This document shows positions 36,355 to 48,610 of a DNA stretch of 64,000 nt, piece after piece. Origin of the DNA: Vreelandella neptunia (GTDB lineage Bacteria > Pseudomonadota > Gammaproteobacteria > Pseudomonadales > Halomonadaceae); contig NZ_JAKVTW010000005.1 of assembly GCF_022489065.1 (NCBI RefSeq), positions 176,001 to 240,000 on the forward strand, given 5' to 3'. How positions within the stretch are numbered: position 1 is the first letter of the stretch; every line of letters starts with the position of its first letter. The position numbers were made by a program, and so were the translations under genes. Under the pieces are notes generated by a model. The model ran no database searches, was not told the DNA's origin, and saw only the letters and a list, made by a program, of their open reading frames with translations.

Positions 36355-37377
36355 ATGAGTCAAACTCCCAAAACCCGTGTTCTTACCGGTATCACCACCA
36401 CCGGAACTCCCCATTTAGGTAACTATGTCGGGGCGATCAAGCCTGCCATCGAGGCCAGTCAAGATCCCAACGTTCAGTCGTTCTACTTTTTGGCTGATTA
36501 CCATGCGCTTATAAAGTGTCCAGATCCTAAACGTGTTCAAGAATCACGCCTGGAAATTGCCGCTACTTGGCTGGCGCTGGGACTAGACACCGACAACGCG
36601 ATTTTCTATCGCCAGTCGGATATCCCGGAAATCCCTGAGCTTACCTGGATGCTCTCCTGTGTATGCGCCAAAGGCCTGATGAACCGTGCCCATGCCTACA
36701 AAGCAGCGGTGGCAGAGAACGAAGAAGCAGAAAACCAGGATCCTGATAAAGGTATTACCATGGGGCTGTTTGGTTACCCCGTGCTCATGGCGGCCGATAT
36801 TCTGATGTTCAACGCCAACAAAGTGCCGGTAGGTCGTGATCAGATCCAGCACATTGAAATGGCCCGCGATATTGCCGGGCGTTTTAACCACCTCTATAAA
36901 GGTCAGCACTTTGTACTCCCTGAGGCGGTGGTAGACGACAAAATACAGCTACTGAATGGCTTAGATGGGCGCAAGATGTCCAAAAGCTACGATAATACGA
37001 TCCCGCTCTTTTCGCCCGAGAAGAAGCTCCAAAAGCTGGTACGTAAGATCAAAACCAACTCACTGGAACCTGGTGAGCCGAAAGATCCTGATACCTGCAC
37101 GCTGTTCCAGATTTATTCAGCCTTCGCGACAGCAGAAGAGACAACCAGCCTCCGTGAGCAATATGCTGCGGGCATTGGTTGGGGCGATGCAAAAAATCAG
37201 GTGTTCGAATATTTGAATGCCCACTTAAGCGCTCCCCGTGAACGTTACAACGCATTGATGGAAGACCCCGCCCACATCGAAGCGATCTTACAGAAAGGTG
37301 CCGAGCGGGCCAGAGAAGAAGCGGCTGTGACGATGGATCGGTTGCGTTCAGCGGTTGGCCTTGGTCGGTTTGTTTAA
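36355..37377 (+). CDS. trpS: Tryptophanyl-tRNA synthetase
   Basis: A 340-residue class I synthetase. HIGH-type site is [15 protein letters not shown] (near residue 17), KMSKS loop is [12 protein letters not shown] (near 205). Other family marks: [19 protein letters not shown] and [36 protein letters not shown] 36355 gives [12 protein letters not shown]; an ATG at 36337 is also in frame. Charges tRNA-Trp. The 146 bases upstream, AT-rich, probably hold its promoter. Confidence 0.94.
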   Translation: MSQTPKTRVLTGITTTGTPHLGNYVGAIKPAIEASQDPNVQSFYFLADYHALIKCPDPKRVQESRLEIAATWLALGLDTDNAIFYRQSDIPEIPELTWMLSCVCAKGLMNRAHAYKAAVAENEEAENQDPDKGITMGLFGYPVLMAADILMFNANKVPVGRDQIQHIEMARDIAGRFNHLYKGQHFVLPEAVVDDKIQLLNGLDGRKMSKSYDNTIPLFSPEKKLQKLVRKIKTNSLEPGEPKDPDTCTLFQIYSAFATAEETTSLREQYAAGIGWGDAKNQVFEYLNAHLSAPRERYNALMEDPAHIEAILQKGAERAREEAAVTMDRLRSAVGLGRFV

Positions 37378-37475
37378 ATCCATATGGTTTCTAGCTAGCT
37401 AGCTTGATTGATTTCCCCTTAGCGAGAAAGGGCGCTTTAACCGAGACATGCAGTATTGAAAAAAATGCTATTGAG

Positions 37476-37503
37476 AAAAAGGTCGCCTTCGGGCGACCTT
37501 TTT
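37476..37503 (+). terminator. trpS terminator
   Basis: AAAAAGGTCGCC / GGCGACCTTTTT with a 4-base TTCG loop and T-run; also usable from the minus strand. Confidence 0.88.
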
Positions 37504-38107
37504 CTTGTTATCAACGGAGAAAAACCGATACGCTGAAGTACATTTAATTTATGATAGATATGTTTGCGAGGCTATCGATATGAGCAGCAGAAAGCAACGT
37601 AGGATGGGCCAGATTTTTCTGTTTTCACACGACCAGGACCCAAAGCGGTCCTTTCGGTAAATTCTGACCGGTAATGAATGCCTGAAAAAGATCGACGTAT
37701 ATACTTCTATACTACCGCTTGCTCAGCCATTTCTAAGTAAGGCCCCATCTGTTTTTATTCTAAAATATCTGACAGTACTTTTAAGCTACCTATGCTCTAC
37801 GGGCAGTTGCAACGTTCTCAAGTTTTCATGCAACGGCATCTCAGCTCAGCGAAGCTTTGGTCCGACGCATCGTGTATGTGCGATAGATTGCCGCATCTTG
37901 ATCTATTTTTGTTAGCCAGACTTTAATAAGAGAGTCACTCCAAGCTGAGCCCAGGTGCTGCAGATAGAAAGCCGTCGTCGCCATCCCAAAAGCAAATATG
38001 GCCTGGCACCAGAGGAACTTGATCAGTCTCTGTTCTACTAGATAATTATGAGATGCCCAGCCATTTTCTATGTTGGGCAATCTCATTTCAGGGCAGTGTG
38101 TCTCTAC
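37504..38107. other. Gene-poor region, possibly decayed
   Basis: About 600 bases with no convincing gene. A minus-strand frame at 37841-38086 (81 codons) contains two hydrophobic stretches and a basic end (YRTYTMRRTKA) but I do not recognise it, and it has no good ribosome site. A 26-codon plus frame at 37579 is similarly unsupported. Composition is lower in GC than the flanks. It may be the remains of a mobile or lost gene; nothing definite can be said. Confidence 0.35.
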
Positions 38108-39843
38108 TTATACTTTAATCACTTTTACCCCGTAATCAGCGGGGTTGACGATTTCTTGTAGTTCACCGATCTGTGACAAATCTCCTTCGCTAATAACGCT
38201 GCTAATATTAGTATCCGGAAAGCTCAAGTTCTTAACAATATTGACCTGTTTAGGTATGCCCTTACTGTCGGTGTCCATCACCCAGGCAAGGAAACCTGCT
38301 GAGTATTTAGCCAGACTCCCAATTGGGTAAAGTCCGTATACTTGGATGTACTCAATCAGAACGGTTTTGTCGTAAGCCGCGCTGGTCTCATGGATTCTTC
38401 GGTAGGCTTTAAGCGGTGAGCGAGGAGGTTCTCCATTACGCCCGTGCAGCAGCTTGTTGATTGCCTTGATGACTGTGACTAGCCTAATAAGAGTCGACAG
38501 CTGTTCACCGTGCTTGCCAGAGGGGTAACCAGAGCCGTCCAATCTCTCGTTGGCTTGTTCTATTACCTCGCGGCAGGTGGGGCTTGGCACCCAATTTAAC
38601 TCACTCAGCTTCCTATTTAACTCTTCAATGTGGCCGCTCAGGATAGCTTTCTGTGCCGGATTCATATTGACCTTGAGAGATGGCAGTTCGGCGCTGATCA
38701 GAAGCGGCTTACCCATGGTGTGTAATAAAGCACCCAGCACGGCTTCACGCACCTGGGGGGAGTGCGGGTCTCTGGCCAGTAGCATGTCAGCCAGCTGACC
38801 GGCTACCTGAACGGCATGCCTCACCCAATCTGGTTCATCACGAAGGAATGCCAGGGCATAAAGAAAGGTTTTGCGATCCTGTTCGACAAGATAACGCAAT
38901 GTGTCGACGCAATCGTAAAAGAGCTCGCTAGGGAATACAGAGCGAGTCCTCATATGCATCAGCCCTACTTGGAGTTGATGCGACACATCTACAACACCTC
39001 GTTCCATGGGTGACTGTCGGGCGCGCTTCTCACGATTTTGTGCTTCTCTTTGCAGCAGTTTTTTCTCTTTGGCACCAGCAACGAACAGGGGGGAGTGATG
39101 AGTGAGTTTATCGTTAGTCCCTGTTCGGAAAGCAGCCTCTCTTTCGGCCTCATTGACGTACTGAAATAAGGCCTCTGTCTGAGACGTCGTTAAGTTAATG
39201 AACTCAATCCCAAGCGCTGCATAGCCCTGGTTACCCAAGGGACGTATATGTCGGACTTTACCTGCTGCAAAAAAGCTTACTCCGTTGGGGAATTCTAGCG
39301 TGATTCCTGGGATTTCCTGCTTTACACTAATTGCGATACTCTCCGCTAAATCGATGTCAACCATACAACCGCCCACGGATAAATTGCGCAGCCTGGCCGG
39401 AACGTTGAGTTCATGCATATAAATTTCGAGATTGACGCGGGCCTGCATGCCAAGAATAAAGGGAATGCGTACCGCGCTCCCCTATTCTCTTGAACGAAGA
39501 CTGATTCTGGAAGCTGGCACTCCAGACGATATAGCGCACTGTCCATTTTGATTAAGTTGGCGGCAACGCTGCTGAGGCTGTAGGTCTCACGCTCTGTGGC
39601 GTGTACGCCTTTTAGAGCCTCAAGGTCGAAGCTCACGCCACCGTTGACTAAATAATCTTCAATATCAGATCCTGCATAGTCTACCTCCAGCACTAAACGA
39701 CCAGTACTCAGGTTCAATTCTACAATATGCGCCTTTAAAGCGTAGGGCATGTCCTTGGCATAGATAGACAGCTCATGGGTATGCTGGAGCAGTGAACGTA
39801 TGACGTTTGCTGAAGGATTTTTATACAAAGCAGAGACGGACAT
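38108..39843 (-). pseudogene. PilZ and HD-GYP-like signalling protein, frameshifted
   Basis: Two overlapping minus-strand frames form one gene. The 5' frame (39843 to 39346) encodes an N-terminal YcgR-N-like domain, sensible up to about 39480. The 3' frame (from about 39480 to 38108) continues with a PilZ domain (ARLRNLSVGGCMVDID, GYAALGIEF) and then an HD-GYP-like domain. In the latter the HD pair is changed (LLHTMGK rather than HDxGK), while LDGSGYPSG is kept with its preceding His replaced by Asn. A one- or two-base slip near GGGG (39479-39482) or GCGCG (39473-39477) separates the frames. The merged protein would have about 578 residues. The role would be c-di-GMP binding and output; catalytic activity is doubtful. 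Confidence 0.75.
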
Positions 39844-40338
39844 CTGAAATACCTATGAGTGTGCTAACGGTTTTAAATTATCTTTCAGGGGAGAGGTCAT
39901 GCTTAAAAGTATAATTTATTTTAGTTAGTAAAATAATCAATTCGTCATCAAATTGTAGGTTTTGAAACGTCTAGTAATGCAAAATGGTATGTTTGCCTAC
40001 CTAGGCTATCCATGCTGGCAAGTTATTTCCCTATAGCATGCCTGGAGGGATACCCAAACCAGGGTCGTTTTTTTCAATACCGATCCTCTCATATTTCGCT
40101 TTTCCTCTTTAGAAATCCTCATGGCAGTCCTTTATCTATCGGGCGTCCCTTTAATCAGAATAATGAGTGCCTGTAAAAAATTGTCTCAACCCATCTTGTA
40201 TAAAAGCTGTGATACGGCCTTAGGTGGCGGCCCATTGAGTGGGCTATTGACCTATAGTAGTGGTCATCGATGGCACGTATGTTTTCTATTTCGGTGTTAG
40301 CTTGCTGCTGTCAACGCGTCTACAAAAGGGAGTAGTGA
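39844..40338 (+). other. Long intergenic region with orphan terminator
   Basis: AT-rich region between the divergently placed PilZ/HD gene and the AI-2E family gene. No credible protein gene. One terminator-like hairpin on the plus strand (40041-40074) has no upstream plus-strand gene, which hints at a small RNA. The last 130 bases must hold the promoter of the next gene, but I could not assign boxes. Confidence 0.4.
40041..40074 (+). terminator. Orphan Rho-independent terminator
   Basis: CCTGG-A-GGG-ATA-CCC-AAA-CCAGG nested stem, four bases, then seven T. Confidence 0.6.
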
Positions 40339-41352
40339 ATGCGATCAAGGAAGCGGCATCAGACGTTTACGGAGTGTGCATTGATAGCATTAACGCTGGC
40401 GGTCGTGGCGTTAATGCTATGGAAACTGGTAGGGCTACTGATTTTGATCTTTGGGGCGGTAGTCGGTGCCTGCATCTTGCAATCGTGTATGTCGCCACTT
40501 TTAAAGCTAGGTACACCGCGATGGCTCGCGTTGTTAATGGTGATTGTTGCGTTGACCTTGGCATTAGCCTTAATAAGCTGGGCGTTTGGTGCCCAGGTGT
40601 CTGCTGAGTTGGAGTCGTTGGCGGTGCTATTACCCGATGCGTGGGAACAGCTGCAGGAACGGCTTGAAGGTTCTCAGCTAGCCCCCTTGCTTGATGACGC
40701 GGCAGGGCGGGCGAGAGATTTATTTGGAAACGGCATTTCGCAAGTTGGGATGATGGTGGTCTCAATGGGCGGCAGTGTGGTCAGCTTCTTTGCGCTGATT
40801 GTGGGCATGGTTTATTTCGCTGCGCAGCCGGGGCTTTACCGCCGAGGGCTGCTGTTACTGGCGCCGATAAAAAGCCGCCCAAAATTGGGTGATGCATTGG
40901 ATGAGAGCGGGAAGGCGCTACGTTATTGGTTGGGCGGGCAGTTAGTCGCCATGGTGGTCACTGGGATATTAGTAGGCATCACTATGTGGCTCTTGGGCGT
41001 GCCCGCCCCGCTTGGCTTGGGCTTAGTGGCGGGGCTATTGGATTTTGTGCCCCTGGTGGGGCCGATGATTGCCGCTATTCCTGCATTACTGCTGGCCTTT
41101 ACGGTGAGTCCTCAAACCACGCTGTTTGTGCTGATTGCGTATACGATTATTCAGCAGATAGAAGGCAATATTATACAGCCATTGGTACAGCAGCGGGCCG
41201 TTCACTTGCCGCCTGCGATGCTACTGTTTTCATTGTTTGCCGCCAGTACGCTGTTTGGCTTGGCTGGCCTGATTTTGGCCGCACCGCTGACCGTGGTGGC
41301 GTTTGTGTTGGTGAACCGTCTTTACGTAACACGTGAGGAAGAGAGCTCATAG
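40339..41352 (+). CDS. AI-2E family transporter (permease PerM type)
   Basis: A 337-residue polytopic membrane protein with about seven helices. It shows the family late block LVAGLLDFVPLVGPMIAAIPALLLAF and IIQQIEGNIIQPLVQQRAVHLPPAMLLFSLFAASTLFGLAGLILAAPLTVV. Members export autoinducer-2 in E. coli (TqsA) but others are Na+/H+ antiporters in halophiles; the substrate here is open. ATG preceded by AGGGAG 6 bases away. Confidence 0.88.
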   Translation: MRSRKRHQTFTECALIALTLAVVALMLWKLVGLLILIFGAVVGACILQSCMSPLLKLGTPRWLALLMVIVALTLALALISWAFGAQVSAELESLAVLLPDAWEQLQERLEGSQLAPLLDDAAGRARDLFGNGISQVGMMVVSMGGSVVSFFALIVGMVYFAAQPGLYRRGLLLLAPIKSRPKLGDALDESGKALRYWLGGQLVAMVVTGILVGITMWLLGVPAPLGLGLVAGLLDFVPLVGPMIAAIPALLLAFTVSPQTTLFVLIAYTIIQQIEGNIIQPLVQQRAVHLPPAMLLFSLFAASTLFGLAGLILAAPLTVVAFVLVNRLYVTREEESS

Positions 41353-41493
41353 AAAAAGTTAATCGTGTTAAATAACGTCGCACAAATAATTGTACGTCTA
41401 TTATAGGCAGCGTTAAGCTTGTCACCATGACTCAAACTAGTTGGAAGCGCTTGTTGATGAACAGACGCTTTTGGCATTGCTAAAGGTGAATGT

Positions 41494-42705
41494 ATGTCGA
41501 CTACGACTGTTGCTGCGCCGCAGAGCTATCGCGTGCCGCTGATAGCCACTGCGGCGATTGTAATTGGTGCGTTGCTGGTGGGGATGGTGTTCGAAGCCAA
41601 TACCGGCCTGCTGATGATTGTTGGCGGGCTATTTGGCATGGTGCTGTACCACGCTGCCTTTGGCTTTACTGCTGCGTGGCGGGTATTTATTACCGAGCGT
41701 CGTGGGCGTGGCCTGCGTGCGCAAATGGTCATGCTGGCCATTGCCGTGGTGCTGTTTTTCCCCGCATTGGGTGCAGGAACCCTGTTTGGTAATGAGGTGT
41801 CGGGCTTTGTGGCACCTATTGGTATCTCTGTACTGGTAGGGGCGTTTTTGTTTGGATTAGGGATGCAACTGGGCGGCGGCTGTGCGTCCGGCACGCTGTT
41901 TACGGCAGGTGGTGGTAACGCCCGCATGTTGATTACCCTGGTATTCTTTATTGTGGGTTCAGTGATTGGATCTGCGCATTTTGCTTGGTGGCAGAGTTTG
42001 CCTGCTTTTCAGCCGGTATCACTGGTGAATGTCGCCGGGGTTAGTGGTGGGATTGCGATTAGTCTGGTGCTGTTTGCTGCGATTGCGGCCTTTACCTGGG
42101 TGATGGAGAAACGCCGTCACGGTCAGTTAGAACAAGCGCCTATCGTCACTAAGCATGGCTATGCACGTTGGCTGACGGGGCCTTGGCCGTTAGTGGCGGG
42201 TGCGGTGGCATTAGCGCTGCTGAATTTTGTTACCTTGGCACTGGCAGGCCGTCCTTGGGGAATTACCTCTGCGTTTGCGCTATGGGGCGCAAAAGGTTTT
42301 GAGTTAGTGGGTGGCGATGTCAGTCAGTGGGGCTATTGGCAGGCACCGGGTAATGCGGCAGCCCTTGAGGCTAGCGTATGGAGCGATATTACCACGGTCA
42401 TGAACGTCGGCATTATGCTTGGCGCACTAGCGGCCGCGAGTTTGGCAGGTCGTTTTGCACCTAACTTTAAAATCCCGTTAAAGTCTGTTCTTGCAGCGAT
42501 CATCGGTGGCCTCTTGCTGGGCTATGGGGCGCGCTTGGCGTATGGCTGTAACATCGGTGCTTACTTCAGTGGCATTGCCTCAGGCAGTTTGCATGGTTGG
42601 ATATGGTTGGTAGCAGCGTTTGCTGGCAATATGCTCGGCGTTAAGCTGCGGCCATTTTTCTTCGCGGGAGTAGAGGGACGCAAACCCACTGCAAAAACCG
42701 CCTGA
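41494..42705 (+). CDS. YeeE/YedE family sulfur-compound transporter
   Basis: A 403-residue inner-membrane protein with about ten helices. It has the two family signatures with conserved Cys: FGLGMQLGGGCASGTLFTAGGGN (first half) and YGARLAYGCNIGAYFSGIASGSLHGWIW (second half). Homologues import thiosulfate or other reduced sulfur using these Cys. It could supply sulfur along with the cystine-type importer at 23.1-25.4 kb. Start ATG follows AAAGGTGA. Own terminator follows. Confidence 0.88.
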   Translation: MSTTTVAAPQSYRVPLIATAAIVIGALLVGMVFEANTGLLMIVGGLFGMVLYHAAFGFTAAWRVFITERRGRGLRAQMVMLAIAVVLFFPALGAGTLFGNEVSGFVAPIGISVLVGAFLFGLGMQLGGGCASGTLFTAGGGNARMLITLVFFIVGSVIGSAHFAWWQSLPAFQPVSLVNVAGVSGGIAISLVLFAAIAAFTWVMEKRRHGQLEQAPIVTKHGYARWLTGPWPLVAGAVALALLNFVTLALAGRPWGITSAFALWGAKGFELVGGDVSQWGYWQAPGNAAALEASVWSDITTVMNVGIMLGALAAASLAGRFAPNFKIPLKSVLAAIIGGLLLGYGARLAYGCNIGAYFSGIASGSLHGWIWLVAAFAGNMLGVKLRPFFFAGVEGRKPTAKTA

Positions 42706-42726
42706 TTTAGTTTTAAAGTCTCTATT

Positions 42727-42763
42727 ACGCCTCGATTTAGTTGCCCTAAATCGGGGCGTTTTT
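42727..42763 (+). terminator. Terminator after the YeeE/YedE gene
   Basis: ACGCCTCGATTTAG / CTAAATCGGGGCGT stem with one mismatch, loop of five, T-run of five. Confidence 0.88.
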
Positions 42764-42884
42764 ATGTTCACAGGGTCGCACTCTTCTACCTTTGTCTCAG
42801 GAGCATGTTACATTACGTCCAAACGCCGCAAACGCCCGATTTTGCTGCATCGCAGCAGTGATTGACATAAAAAAGAGAGTGCTT

Positions 42885-44564
42885 ATGACTACCCAGAGTA
42901 AACGCCCCCTATACCTTCCTTACGCCGGTCCTTCTCTGCTCGAAATGCCGCTATTGAACAAAGGCAGTGCGTTTACTCAGCAGGAGCGCTTGGCGTTTAA
43001 CCTGATTGGTTTGCTGCCGCAAAAGGTGGAAACCATTGAGGATCAGCTGGAGCGGGTCTATCGCCAGTATCAGCAGTGCCATAGTGACCTTGAAAAGCAC
43101 ATCCATCTGCGCGCCATTCAAGATGACAACGAAACGCTCTACTTCCGCTTGGTTTCCCAGCACCTTGAAGAGATGCTGCCGATTATCTACACCCCCACGG
43201 TGGGGCAGGCGTGTCAGGAGTTCTCCAATATTTATCGTAACCACCGTGGGCTGTTTATTAGCTACCCTGACCGCGAGCATATGGATGACATCCTGCGCAG
43301 CGCCACGAAAGACAACGTAAAAGTCATCGTAGTGACGGATGGCGAGCGCATTTTAGGTTTGGGTGACCAGGGCATCGGTGGCATGGGGATTCCGATTGGA
43401 AAGCTGGCGCTTTATACCGCCTGTGGTGGCATCAGCCCCGCCTACACGCTGCCGATCATGATTGATGTGGGCACTAATAACAAAGCGCTGCTGGATGACC
43501 CCATGTATATGGGCTGGCGCCATGAGCGGGTTGGCCAAGAAGAGTACGATGCTTTCATGGCGGAGTTCATTGCCGCTGTGAAGCGCCGCTGGCCTAACGT
43601 GCTCTTGCAGTTCGAGGACTTTGCCCAGGCCAACGCGGTGCCATTGCTGGAACGTTATCGTGACGAGCTATGCTGCTTTAACGATGACGTACAGGGCACG
43701 GCTTCTGTGGTGGTCGGTACCTTGATGGCGGCTTGTCAGGCTCGGGATGAGACGATTGCCCAGCAGCGCGTGGTATTTGTCGGCGGTGGTTCAGCCGGGT
43801 GTGGCATCGCCGAGCAGGTGGTTGTGGCCATGGAAGCTGAAGGTTTGACCGAAAGCGAAGCGCGAGCGCGTATTTTCATTGTTGATCGGGATGGTTTGAT
43901 GACCAGCGATCAGGTGTGGCAGCGCGATTTCCAGCGCCGTTTAGCGCACGATCCTTCCCTCGTGGTTGAGTGGAATGGCCAGGGCTTGGAAGAGACGATT
44001 GCCCAAATCAAACCAACGGTACTGGTCGGTGTCTGTGGTCAGCGCGGTATCTTTACCGAGCAAGTTGTACGCACCATGCACGCAGGCTGTGAGCACCCGG
44101 TGATCATGCCGCTGTCTAATCCTACTTCCCAAGCTGAAGCGGTGCCGGAAGACGTCATCCGCTGGACCGATGGCCAAGCCCTGGTCGCCACCGGCAGCCC
44201 CTTTGCGCCGGTGGTTTATAATGGCCGCACATATCCGATTGCTCAGTGCAACAATGCCTATATCTTCCCGGGCATTGGGTTGGGCGTGATTGCCGCCAGT
44301 GCCAGCCGCGTCACCGATGAGATGCTGATGAGCGCCTCGCGGGCGCTGGCCCGTGAAGCACCGCTGGTAAAAGAGGGCAAAGGGGCGCTTCTGCCGCCGC
44401 TGTCGCGTATTCGCGATATCAGTAAATCGATAGCTTTTGAGGTTGCCGCACAGGCGCAGCAGAACGGCGTGGCGCTGAAAACCAGCGGCACGACCCTGAG
44501 GGAGTTGATTGAAAAGGCGTCCTGGTCCCCGGATTACCGCACCTACCGTCGCCGTGCTTTTTAA
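42885..44564 (+). CDS. maeA: NAD-dependent malic enzyme
   Basis: A 559-residue malate dehydrogenase (decarboxylating), close in length to E. coli MaeA. It has [17 protein letters not shown], the catalytic Tyr and Lys regions ([25 protein letters not shown]), the metal-binding [11 protein letters not shown] and [10 protein letters not shown], and a Rossmann fold [14 protein letters not shown]. Converts malate to pyruvate and CO2. ATG 42885 has AGAGAG upstream; an upstream in-frame ATG at 42792 has no support. Convergent with aconitase. Confidence 0.94.
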   Translation: MTTQSKRPLYLPYAGPSLLEMPLLNKGSAFTQQERLAFNLIGLLPQKVETIEDQLERVYRQYQQCHSDLEKHIHLRAIQDDNETLYFRLVSQHLEEMLPIIYTPTVGQACQEFSNIYRNHRGLFISYPDREHMDDILRSATKDNVKVIVVTDGERILGLGDQGIGGMGIPIGKLALYTACGGISPAYTLPIMIDVGTNNKALLDDPMYMGWRHERVGQEEYDAFMAEFIAAVKRRWPNVLLQFEDFAQANAVPLLERYRDELCCFNDDVQGTASVVVGTLMAACQARDETIAQQRVVFVGGGSAGCGIAEQVVVAMEAEGLTESEARARIFIVDRDGLMTSDQVWQRDFQRRLAHDPSLVVEWNGQGLEETIAQIKPTVLVGVCGQRGIFTEQVVRTMHAGCEHPVIMPLSNPTSQAEAVPEDVIRWTDGQALVATGSPFAPVVYNGRTYPIAQCNNAYIFPGIGLGVIAASASRVTDEMLMSASRALAREAPLVKEGKGALLPPLSRIRDISKSIAFEVAAQAQQNGVALKTSGTTLRELIEKASWSPDYRTYRRRAF

Positions 44565-44574
44565 GCGCATAGCT

Positions 44575-44602
44575 AAAAAAAAGCCCCCACCGAGGTGGGG
44601 GC
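44575..44602 (-). terminator. Terminator of the aconitase gene
   Basis: GCCCCCAC / GTGGGGGC 8-bp stem with CGAG loop; on the minus strand it is followed by eight T. It lies between the convergent malic enzyme and aconitase genes. Confidence 0.88.
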
Positions 44603-44627
44603 ATGCAAGCATTGGTAGGTTTTACCT

Positions 44628-47360
44628 TTAGGCTGCGCCGATCATCTTGCGCAGCACGTAGTGAAGGATACCACCATGACGGTAGTAAGCCAGCTCGTTT
44701 ACCGTATCAATTCGGCACTTGGCATCAACGCTACGTTCCCCGTCGGCATTTTTGATCACGACTTTGACCGTGCCACCCGGCGTCAGATCGCTTAAACCGG
44801 CAATCGAAATCTCTTCATCCCCGGTTAATCCCAACGTTTGACGGCTCTCGCCTTCGGCAAACTGCAGCGGTACAACGCCCATGCCGATTAGGTTGGAGCG
44901 GTGAATACGCTCAAAGGATTCGGCGATAACCGCGCGAACGCCCAGCAAGCGAGTACCTTTGGCCGCCCAATCCCGCGAAGAACCGGTGCCATACTCTTTA
45001 CCGGCGATCACGACAAGCGGTTTGCCTTCCTCTTTGTATTTCATGGCCGCATCATAAATAGCCATCTGCTCGCCGCTGGGTACGTGGCGAGTTTCACCGC
45101 CAACAACACCATCGAGCATCTCATTTTTGATCCGCACGTTGGCAAAGGTGCCGCGCATCATGACTTCGTGGTTACCCCGGCGCGAGCCATAGGAGTTGAA
45201 GTCGACCGGTTTAACACCATGCTCTTGCAGATAACGCCCTGCAGGGCTGTCTGGCTTGATGGCACCGGCTGGGGAAATGTGGTCGGTGGTGACCGAGTCG
45301 CCCAGCATCGCCAATACCCGGGCGCTATGCACATCTTCGATGGCATCCGGCTCCCGGCCCATGCCTTCAAAGAAAGGCGGATGCTGGATGTAGGTGGATT
45401 CAGGCCACTGGTACACTTTACTTTCTGAAACGTCGATAGCTTTCCAGACGTCATCGCCCTCAAACACCGCGCCGTACTCTTTACGGAACATCTCGGTATT
45501 CACTTTCTCAACCGCGTTGGCAATTTCTGCCTGACTGGGCCAAATGTCTTTTAGATAGACCGGTTCGCCGTCGCTGCCCTTACCAATCGGCTCCTTGGTG
45601 AGGTCACGCTGAACGTTACCGGCCAGGGCGTAAGCCACTACTAGGGGTGGTGAAGCGAGCCAGTTGGTTTTCACCAGCGGGTGCACGCGGCCTTCAAAGT
45701 TGCGGTTACCGGAAAGCACCGAGGCAACGGCAAGATCGCCATCGTTAATGGCCTGTTCGATTTCATCCGGCAGTGGGCCGGAGTTGCCGATACAGGTGGT
45801 GCAGCCGTAGCCGACAAGGTTGAAGCCCAGCTCATCCAAGTCATCATTAAGGCCCGCGGCGGCAAGATAGTCGGTGACCACTTTGGAGCCGGGCGCCAGC
45901 GACGTTTTCACCCACGGCTGGGTAGTTAAGCCCTTTTCACGCGCTTTGCGCGCCAGTAGACCAGCCGCCATCATCACGCTGGGGTTGGAGGTGTTTGTGC
46001 ACGACGTAATTGCCGCAATCACTACCGCGCCGGGGTCAAGGCTGAAGTCATGGTCATCCAGTTTAACGGCTTGGCTGGTGTCATGTTCGAAGCTGCGCTC
46101 TACTCCCACGGCGGTTTGGCCACCTTCAGAGGAGAACTTGCCCTTTTCAGTGGGCTTCGCTTTGGTATCTTCCTGCAGGAACTTATCAAACGCTGCCGCC
46201 ATGTCCTGCAGTGCTACACGATCCTGCGGACGCTTGGGGCCAGCAAGACTGGCTTCTACCTCAGTCATATCTAACTGCAGGGCATCGGTGAAGATCGGCT
46301 CATCGCTGGGCTCACGCCACAGGCCTTGCGCTTTGCTATAGGCTTCAACGAGCGCGACTTGCTTATCTTCTCGACCCGTAAGGCGCATGTAGTTAAGCGT
46401 TTCTTCATCCACCGGGAAGAAGCCACAAGTGGCGCCGTACTCCGGGGCCATGTTGGCAATAGTGGCGCGATCCGCCAGCGGCAGGTCTTTCAAACCGTCG
46501 CCATAGAACTCGACAAACTTACCTACCACGCCTTTTTTGCGCAGCATTTCTGTAACGGTGAGTACCAAATCCGTCGCGGTAATGCCTTCGCGTAGTTTGC
46601 CGGTCAATTTGAAGCCAATGACTTCAGGGATTAGCATTGAAACCGGCTGACCAAGCATGGCTGCTTCGGCTTCGATACCACCGACACCCCAGCCGAGAAC
46701 ACCCAGGCCGTTGATCATTGTGGTGTGTGAGTCAGTGCCAACGAGCGTATCGGGATAGGCGAAGGTTTTGCTGTCTTCGTCTTTGGTCCACACCGTGCGG
46801 CCCAAGTACTCCAGGTTTACCTGGTGGCAGATACCGGTGCCGGGAGGCACGACGCTGAAGTTATCAAACGCCTGCTGCCCCCAGCGTAGAAATTCGTAAC
46901 GCTCGCGGTTACGCTGCATTTCAATATCAACGTTCTCTTGGAACGCCGCTGGGTTGCCAAACTTATCGACCATGACTGAGTGGTCAATAACAAGGTCAAC
47001 CGGTGTAAGTGGATTGATCTTGGCCGGATCTTCACCGAGGCTTTCGACAGCGGCGCGCATGGAGGCCAGGTCCACCACTCCGGGTACACCGGTGAAATCC
47101 TGCATTAATACGCGCGCAGGGCGGTAGCCAATTTCACGGCTGGACTTACCCTCGGTCTGCCAGTCGACCAGGGCCTGCATATCTTCTTGGGCTACGCTCT
47201 CGTCATCGGCGAAGCGCAGTTGGTTTTCGAGCAGAATCTTGAGCGTCTTGGGCAAACGATCAATATTGCCCAGGGCATCGGCCGCTTTGGGGAGGCTGTA
47301 GTAGTGATACGTTGTACTGCCAACCTCTAGGGTGCTTAGCGTATCGGGTGTCTTGCTCAT
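44628..47360 (-). CDS. acnA: Aconitate hydratase A
   Basis: A 910-residue AcnA/IRP-type aconitase of the TCA cycle. Iron-sulfur ligands are seen in [13 protein letters not shown] (one Cys) and [15 protein letters not shown] (two Cys). Also visible are [33 protein letters not shown], the swivel domain text [23 protein letters not shown] and [19 protein letters not shown] has AGAGGAG upstream. Interconverts citrate and isocitrate; the apo form may bind mRNA in the family. Confidence 0.96.
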   Translation of the reverse strand: MSKTPDTLSTLEVGSTTYHYYSLPKAADALGNIDRLPKTLKILLENQLRFADDESVAQEDMQALVDWQTEGKSSREIGYRPARVLMQDFTGVPGVVDLASMRAAVESLGEDPAKINPLTPVDLVIDHSVMVDKFGNPAAFQENVDIEMQRNRERYEFLRWGQQAFDNFSVVPPGTGICHQVNLEYLGRTVWTKDEDSKTFAYPDTLVGTDSHTTMINGLGVLGWGVGGIEAEAAMLGQPVSMLIPEVIGFKLTGKLREGITATDLVLTVTEMLRKKGVVGKFVEFYGDGLKDLPLADRATIANMAPEYGATCGFFPVDEETLNYMRLTGREDKQVALVEAYSKAQGLWREPSDEPIFTDALQLDMTEVEASLAGPKRPQDRVALQDMAAAFDKFLQEDTKAKPTEKGKFSSEGGQTAVGVERSFEHDTSQAVKLDDHDFSLDPGAVVIAAITSCTNTSNPSVMMAAGLLARKAREKGLTTQPWVKTSLAPGSKVVTDYLAAAGLNDDLDELGFNLVGYGCTTCIGNSGPLPDEIEQAINDGDLAVASVLSGNRNFEGRVHPLVKTNWLASPPLVVAYALAGNVQRDLTKEPIGKGSDGEPVYLKDIWPSQAEIANAVEKVNTEMFRKEYGAVFEGDDVWKAIDVSESKVYQWPESTYIQHPPFFEGMGREPDAIEDVHSARVLAMLGDSVTTDHISPAGAIKPDSPAGRYLQEHGVKPVDFNSYGSRRGNHEVMMRGTFANVRIKNEMLDGVVGGETRHVPSGEQMAIYDAAMKYKEEGKPLVVIAGKEYGTGSSRDWAAKGTRLLGVRAVIAESFERIHRSNLIGMGVVPLQFAEGESRQTLGLTGDEEISIAGLSDLTPGGTVKVVIKNADGERSVDAKCRIDTVNELAYYRHGGILHYVLRKMIGAA

Positions 47361-47502
47361 GCCATTCTCCTCTGATTGCTGGGGTGTTAGCTCAGCGCGA
47401 CGGTCACTGTCTTCTTTTAGTATGGCTTACCTTGCGTACCATAGTAATAACACATGCGTCTTTGCATAAGGGCTTTCAAGGTATCTTCGCCTAATAGCGT
47501 AG

Positions 47503-48567
<1,065 letters not shown>

Positions 48568-48580
48568 ATAGGGGATAGTT

Positions 48581-48610
48581 TGAAGCGCCTAACAGTCAAT
48601 AGGCGCTTCA
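48581..48610. terminator. Hairpin between convergent trxB and fimT genes
   Basis: TGAAGCGCCTA / TAGGCGCTTCA, a perfect 11-bp stem with an 8-base loop, no T-run. It overlaps the 3' end of the minus-strand pseudopilin gene. May serve both genes, probably through transcript stabilisation or Rho-assisted ends. Confidence 0.4.

Noticed and set aside
37841..38086. Transposase fragment
   Set aside because: No DDE, HTH or terminal repeats could be recognised; left as unassigned.
39346..39843. A stand-alone 165-residue protein
   Set aside because: Its last 40 or so residues are out-of-frame translation of the PilZ domain; it is the 5' part of a frameshifted gene.
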